9,974 nucleotides of DNA from Lentisphaeria bacterium. Lineage in GTDB: Bacteria > Verrucomicrobiota > Lentisphaeria > Victivallales > GWF2-50-93. The notes beneath the pieces were generated by a model. It had not been told where the DNA came from, searched no databases, and worked only from the letters and a program-made list of their open reading frames with translations. Location of the stretch: assembly GCA_020056205.1 (NCBI GenBank), contig JAGVIF010000078.1, positions 1 through 9,974 of the forward strand, in the 5' to 3' direction. The position numbers and the translations under genes were made by a program. Shown piece after piece: positions 6,543 through 9,974 of this stretch; the first letter of the stretch is position 1, and every line of letters starts with the position of its first letter.

Positions 6543-8249
6543 ATGTCGGATAAAAAAACAAAAAATAATATGATGAAGGGAGCCGCCATAGCTATAGAGT
6601 GCTTAGAAAGAGCCGGCGTCAAAGTTATTTTCGCATATCCCGGGGGTGCCTCAATGGAATTGCATCAGGCTATGCAAACTTCGGGCCTTCGCGTTATCCT
6701 CCCGCGTCACGAACAGGGCGGGGCATTCGCGGCCGCCGGCTTCGCGCGGGCGACTGGGAAAACAGGCGTATGCATGGCTACAAGCGGACCCGGAGCGACA
6801 AATCTTATAACCGGAATAGCCGATGCGTATATGGATTCGGTTCCGCTGATCGCAATTACAGGCCAGGTCTCTTCGACGTTGATAGGGAAAAACGCCTTTC
6901 AGGAAATAGATATGATAGGGATAACCCGTCCGATAGTCAAACACAGCTATCTTGTTTTTGACGCCGCGGAGCTTCCGCGGATTTTCGGGGAGGCGTTTCA
7001 TATCGCCAACAGCGGAAGGCCGGGTCCGGTGGTCATAGATATTCCGAAAAATGTTCAACAGCAGTTATGCGAGCCGGTTTTCGGGGAGGGGCGCATCTCG
7101 AGGACTTATCATCCGTGTCATAAAATATATGAATCAGACGTAGAGTCCGTACGTGAAGCGATAAGAAAATCCGAACGTCCCTGCATTTACGCCGGCGGCG
7201 GAATTATCACCTCCGATGCTTCAAAGGCGCTTGTGAAATTTGCCGAATCATATAATATTCCCGTTGTAACGACTCTTATGGGCGTAGGCGCCATCCCTGA
7301 AAGACATCCGCTTGCCCTGAAGTGGCTCGGCATGCACGGAACGGTCTATGCGAATAATGCGGCAAACGAGTCGGATTTATTAATAGCGCTCGGAGTTCGT
7401 TTTGACGACAGAGTTACAGGGCCTGTCTCGACTTTCGCGCAAAAAGCGAAAATTATACACGTTGATATTGATCGCTCGGAAATCAATAAGAATGTGAGAG
7501 TGGACATCGGAATAATAGGAAATGTGAAGGACCTTCTCGATGCCCTGAATAAAAATCCAATACGCAAAAGATATGAAAAATGGCACGCTCAGATAAATGA
7601 ATGGAAGAGAAAGTATCCGCTTAAATACCGTCAGGACAATAAGATACATACTCCTTATGTCGTAGAAACTGTCTACAATATCACGAAAGGAAACGCTGTA
7701 ATTGTTACCGGCGTCGGCCAGCATCAGATGTGGGCCGGGCAATATTACGACTACAAACGCCCGCGTCAGTTCATAAGTTCCTGCGGGCTTGGCGCGATGG
7801 GATTCGGCCTTCCTTCGGCGATGGGCGTGAAGATCGCCTGTCCGAATGAACTGGTCATAGATATAGACGGAGACGGAAGTTTTCAGATGAACATCCAGGA
7901 ACTTGGCGCCATCCACACCGAGGACATTGACGTGAAAATGATAGTTCTCAACAATCAACACCTTGGAATGGTCGCTCAATGGGAGGACAGATTTTACGGG
8001 AGCAAACGTGGAAATACGGTCTTGAAAAATGCGAAAGTTGACAGGCCATACCCGGACTTTGTCGCAATCGCGAAAGGGTATCAAATTCCCGGCAGAGAGG
8101 TCTATGAAAAATCCGATGTCGAAGACGCTGTCGTGGAAATGATAAAAACAAAAGGCCCTTATCTTCTCGATGTTCATGTGGAATATCAGGAGCATGTTCT
8201 CCCGATGATCCCGCCCGGAAAAAGCTACAAGGACATTCTTGTGGAATAA
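6543..8249 (+). CDS. ilvB: Acetolactate synthase (acetohydroxyacid synthase), large catalytic subunit
   Basis: This enzyme condenses two pyruvates, or pyruvate with 2-oxobutyrate, in the first common step of valine, leucine and isoleucine synthesis, using TPP, Mg and FAD. From the ATG at 6543 the protein has 568 residues, normal for the family. Motifs seen are YPGGASMELHQ, RHEQGG with the activating glutamate E57, TSGPGATN, the FAD-region RFDDRVTG (286-293), and the TPP/Mg motif from GDGS (443) to LNN (471). NNQHLGMV..QWEDRFY and the tail QEHVLPMIPPG resemble plant and plastid enzymes more than Escherichia coli isozymes. The start is uncertain. ATGs at 6522, 6543, 6570 and 6573 are all in frame and none has a Shine-Dalgarno sequence. 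The family homology begins at about 6573, and 6543 is a compromise. The gene follows tRNA-Ala and runs into the aminotransferase gene. No regulatory subunit (ilvN) is adjacent; it may lie elsewhere. Confidence 0.93.
   Translation: MSDKKTKNNMMKGAAIAIECLERAGVKVIFAYPGGASMELHQAMQTSGLRVILPRHEQGGAFAAAGFARATGKTGVCMATSGPGATNLITGIADAYMDSVPLIAITGQVSSTLIGKNAFQEIDMIGITRPIVKHSYLVFDAAELPRIFGEAFHIANSGRPGPVVIDIPKNVQQQLCEPVFGEGRISRTYHPCHKIYESDVESVREAIRKSERPCIYAGGGIITSDASKALVKFAESYNIPVVTTLMGVGAIPERHPLALKWLGMHGTVYANNAANESDLLIALGVRFDDRVTGPVSTFAQKAKIIHVDIDRSEINKNVRVDIGIIGNVKDLLDALNKNPIRKRYEKWHAQINEWKRKYPLKYRQDNKIHTPYVVETVYNITKGNAVIVTGVGQHQMWAGQYYDYKRPRQFISSCGLGAMGFGLPSAMGVKIACPNELVIDIDGDGSFQMNIQELGAIHTEDIDVKMIVLNNQHLGMVAQWEDRFYGSKRGNTVLKNAKVDRPYPDFVAIAKGYQIPGREVYEKSDVEDAVVEMIKTKGPYLLDVHVEYQEHVLPMIPPGKSYKDILVE
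8229..8233 (+). promoter_or_regulatory. Possible ribosome binding site inside ilvB for the aminotransferase
   Basis: AAGGA lies 5 bases before TTG 8239 and 20 bases before ATG 8254, both in the aminotransferase frame. The spacing favours initiation at the TTG with a 11-base overlap with ilvB, whereas start-codon preference favours the ATG. The motif also encodes Lys-Asp in ilvB, so it could be chance. Confidence 0.35.
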
Positions 8250-8253
8250 ATTC

Positions 8254-9435
8254 ATGAAAGAAGCAAAGTCTCTCCGTGACCCAAAAAAGCTCGCATCGCA
8301 TATAGTTTCGCTCCCAAAGAGCGGGATCAGGGATTTTTTTGAGCTGGTGAACAGCATGGGAGATGTCATTTCGCTCGGAATCGGAGAGCCCGACTTCGTA
8401 ACCCCGCGGCACATAAGGGAGCATACTATATTAAGCATAGAAAAGGGACACACAAGCTACACATCGAATCTCGGACTGCTTTCCCTAAGACAGGAAATAT
8501 CGCGCTATGTCTCAAAAAATTATTCCGTTGATTACGACCCCGTCAAGGAGTGCATCGTAACGGTTGGAGTAAGCGAGGCGCTCGACCTGATCCTCAGAGC
8601 GATAATAAACCCCGGCGATGAAATTATCTACCACGAGCCGTGCTATGTCTCATACAGGTCCGAGATAATAATGGCACACGGAGTTCCGATTGTCGTCCCG
8701 ACCGGCCCGGAAAACAACTTTATGCCACTGCCGACAAACATAGAAAACGCAATATCCCCAAAAACAAAGGCGATAATGCTTAATTTCCCGTGCAATCCGA
8801 CAGGAGCATCTCTTGATTTGTCGTCTATTTCCAAAATAGCGAAATTGGCAAAAAAACACGACCTGATAGTGATAACGGATGAAATATACTCCGAATTGAC
8901 ATACGACGGCGAACATCGGACGATAGCCTCTCTTCCGGACATGAAAGAAAGAACGGTATTCCTGCATGGATTCTCAAAGGCATACGCTATGACAGGCTTT
9001 CGTATTGGCTACGCGTGCGGCCCTTTCGATCTCATAGACGCGATGATGAAAATCCATCAGTATTCGATGCTTTGCGCTCCGACCCTCGCCCAAGAGGCCG
9101 GCCTCGAAGCGCTCAAAAACGGCAAAAAAGAAATGCTTAAGATGAAGGACGAATACCACAGAAGAAGAGATTTTATCGTTCCTTCTTTAAATGAGGCGGG
9201 TCTTGACTGCGTCATGCCAAAGGGCGCCTTCTATGCGTTCCCGTCAATAAAACGAACAGGCCTTTCATCTGCGAATTTCGCAAAAAAATTCCTTGAAGAT
9301 CACAAGGTGGCGGTCGTGCCGGGAACCGCCTTCGGCTCCTGCGGCGAGGGCTTTGTGCGCTGCGCTTACGCGACATCATTTGAAAACATAAAAGAGGCGA
9401 TGAAAAGAATAAAAATCTTCGTGGATAGAGTTTAA
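8254..9435 (+). CDS. PLP-dependent class I aminotransferase (aspartate/aromatic type)
   Basis: This fold-type I aminotransferase moves an amino group between an amino acid and a 2-oxo acid in the cytosol. From ATG 8254 it has 393 residues, the usual length. Visible signatures, numbered from that ATG, are SLGIGEPDF near 40-48, TSYTSNLGL near 67-75, the cofactor residues N181 (NPTG), D209 and Y212 (TDEIYSE), the Schiff-base lysine K242 in GFSKAYAMTG, the phosphate-binding R250, and R369 near the C-terminus, which would bind the substrate carboxylate. The LPKSGIRDFFELV start is typical of a bacterial subgroup variously annotated as aspartate, aromatic or N-acetyl-diaminopimelate aminotransferase, so the substrate is not settled. 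The ATG lies 4 bases after the ilvB stop. An alternative TTG at 8239 overlaps ilvB and has a better-spaced AAGGA. The tight linkage implies co-translation with acetolactate synthase and makes a role in amino-acid synthesis likely. No branched-chain (fold IV) aminotransferase motifs are present. Confidence 0.92.
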   Translation: MKEAKSLRDPKKLASHIVSLPKSGIRDFFELVNSMGDVISLGIGEPDFVTPRHIREHTILSIEKGHTSYTSNLGLLSLRQEISRYVSKNYSVDYDPVKECIVTVGVSEALDLILRAIINPGDEIIYHEPCYVSYRSEIIMAHGVPIVVPTGPENNFMPLPTNIENAISPKTKAIMLNFPCNPTGASLDLSSISKIAKLAKKHDLIVITDEIYSELTYDGEHRTIASLPDMKERTVFLHGFSKAYAMTGFRIGYACGPFDLIDAMMKIHQYSMLCAPTLAQEAGLEALKNGKKEMLKMKDEYHRRRDFIVPSLNEAGLDCVMPKGAFYAFPSIKRTGLSSANFAKKFLEDHKVAVVPGTAFGSCGEGFVRCAYATSFENIKEAMKRIKIFVDRV

Positions 9436-9439
9436 AAAT

Positions 9440-9506
9440 AACGGAGGGCGGGTTTTCTTACCCGCCGGTAGAAGAAACTCGCGGGTTGGAAAACCCGCGC
9501 TCCGTT
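9440..9506. repeat. Compact inverted-repeat element with two inner hairpins
   Basis: AACGGAGGGCGGGTTTTC (9440-9457) pairs with 9489-9506 at 17 of 18 positions; the single mismatch is at 9447/9499. The same arms can instead fold locally. GGCGGGT (9447-9453) pairs with ACCCGCC (9460-9466), and CGCGGGTT (9480-9487) pairs with AACCCGCG (9492-9499) around a GGAA loop. The element starts 5 bases after the aminotransferase stop, so it may protect or end that mRNA, although neither hairpin has a following T-run. It resembles a REP or MITE-like unit. No clear target-site duplication flanks it. Confidence 0.8.
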
Positions 9507-9537
9507 GTTCCAATCGAAGACGCATCAAGACTATTAT

Positions 9538-9568
9538 GAGACGATTAACATAGTTTAAATATCGTCTC
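9538..9568. repeat. 8-bp perfect inverted repeat
   Basis: GAGACGAT (9538-9545) pairs perfectly with ATCGTCTC (9561-9568) around a 15-base AT-rich loop. No T-run follows, so a terminator role is unlikely. It could be a protein-binding dyad or part of a larger repeat. Confidence 0.5.
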
Positions 9569-9712
9569 GAAGTTGGGGGCGGCGTCGGAATCGGATGCGA
9601 AGCCAATTGAGAAGTTCGAGAGTGCGGAAATGCGGGAGTGAAAAAAGTAGAAAGTAGGATTTAGAAAGCAGAAAGGAAAAGGGAAAAAGTAAGATGGAAA
9701 ATGGAAAAAATT

Positions 9713-9770
9713 TTGTGTCCCTTGTGTCCCTTATGTCCCTTGCGTCCCTTGCGTCCCTATGACGAAAAAA
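9713..9770. repeat. Five-unit 9-base array with TATGACGAAAAA flank (copy B)
   Basis: Five 9-base units run from 9713 to 9757. Two are TTGTGTCCC, one is TTATGTCCC and two are TTGCGTCCC. They are followed at 9758-9770 by TATGACGAAAAAA. Variation is confined to the third and fourth positions of each unit. The layout is that of 4740-4797. Confidence 0.9.
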
Positions 9771-9793
9771 TTAGAAAGTGGAAAACGATAAAG

Positions 9794-9817
9794 AAGTTCT
9801 AAAGTTCTAAAGTTCTA
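9794..9817. repeat. Tandem 8-base array (AAGTTCTA x3)
   Basis: Three exact copies of AAGTTCTA occupy 9794-9801, 9802-9809 and 9810-9817. A decayed fourth unit (AAGTGCGA) follows at 9818-9825. Confidence 0.85.
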
Positions 9818-9897
9818 AAGTGCGAAAGGTGATGGAAAAGACTATGAACATCGAATGAAAAATCTCCAAATCAACAAATAAAATGCGAAATCCGTTC

Positions 9898-9953
9898 GTA
9901 GTAGCGCAATTTATTGCGCGTTATCAAGAACGGCGTATAAATTCGCCTACTAC
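9898..9953. repeat. Inverted-repeat element with GTAGTAG ends and two inner hairpins
   Basis: GTAGTAG (9898-9904) pairs with CTACTAC (9947-9953). Inside the left arm GCGCAA (9904-9909) pairs with TTGCGC (9914-9919). Inside the right arm GGCG (9932-9935) pairs with CGCC (9944-9947) around an AT-rich loop. The left arm and the reverse complement of the right arm share GTAGTAG and an AATTTAT core but differ in the stem bases between, with each arm keeping its own pairing. It is probably a small non-autonomous or REP-like intergenic repeat. Confidence 0.7.
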
Positions 9954-9974
9954 AAACAAAGCGATGCCGATAGC

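Larger units (their letters stand above)
9436..9974. other. Intergenic spacer B, repeat mosaic without a gene
   Basis: No credible gene is seen in the last 539 bases. In order they hold a double-hairpin element (9440-9506), a simple hairpin (9538-9568), CGGCGTCGGAATCGG at 9580-9594 (the exact reverse complement of 4937-4951), GTGCGGAAATGCGGGAGTG text near 9620-9640, purine-rich AGAAAGT/GGAAAAGGG text (about 9645-9710), the five-unit 9-base array (9713-9757), an 8-base array (9794-9817), a GACTATGAAC word at 9840-9849 followed by CCAAATC text, and a second hairpin element (9898-9953). The spacer continues past the window edge. Confidence 0.7.

Noticed and set aside
6356..6553. Short plus-strand frame spanning the tRNA gene
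   Set aside because: It reads straight through the tRNA-Ala cloverleaf and has no recognisable protein features.
7380..8453. Long minus-strand open frame (357 codons) opposite ilvB and the aminotransferase start
   Set aside because: Its translation shows no family motif and it lies fully against two firmly identified plus-strand genes. It is a shadow of their codon use.
9898..9974. Start of a new gene or tRNA at the right edge
   Set aside because: No open frame or cloverleaf fits; the sequence is explained by the hairpin element and repeat text.

Overview
The window looks like a piece of a bacterial chromosome with moderate GC. All four protein-coding genes and the one tRNA gene lie on the plus strand. 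Coding genes are long, intact and dense. They are separated by two large non-coding spacers (about 590 and 540 bases) filled with short tandem words, interspersed words and hairpin elements. This spacer style, the frequent ATA isoleucine codons, the weak or absent Shine-Dalgarno sequences and a plant-like acetolactate synthase fit an uncultured candidate phylum, possibly Omnitrophota or another PVC-related group. That placement is from impression only and is not proven by the sequence. I see no phage, IS transposase, toxin-antitoxin, CRISPR or defence genes.

Layout. Bases 1-123 hold a strong hairpin (68-99), probably a terminator. Bases 124-4410 encode a very large two-headed glycogen debranching enzyme: an N-terminal GH13 alpha-glucanotransferase/amylase-type module and a C-terminal GH133 amylo-alpha-1,6-glucosidase module. 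This layout recalls the eukaryotic bifunctional debrancher. Bases 4411-4998 are spacer A. Bases 4999-6390 encode a beta-CASP metallo-beta-lactamase-fold protein, a probable RNase. Bases 6435-6512 are tRNA-Ala(GGC). It is followed within a few tens of bases by the acetolactate synthase large subunit (end 8249) and then, with overlap or a 4-base gap, by a class I PLP aminotransferase (end 9435). Bases 9436-9974 are spacer B.

How the parts relate. The debrancher serves storage-glucan breakdown, the beta-CASP protein probably RNA processing or decay, and acetolactate synthase plus aminotransferase form a tight amino-acid biosynthesis pair next to a tRNA gene. I see no single pathway joining all of them.

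The most unusual content is non-coding. Spacers A and B are unrelated in position but are built from the same vocabulary: an array of exactly five 9-base units followed by the same TATGRCGAAAAA flank, a shared GACTATGAAC word, a 15-base word present in opposite orientation, and purine-rich GGAAAAGGG/AAAGTGA stretches. Spacer B also carries two compact elements with an outer inverted repeat and two inner hairpins (9440-9506 and 9898-9953). These may be members of a genome-wide intergenic repeat system.
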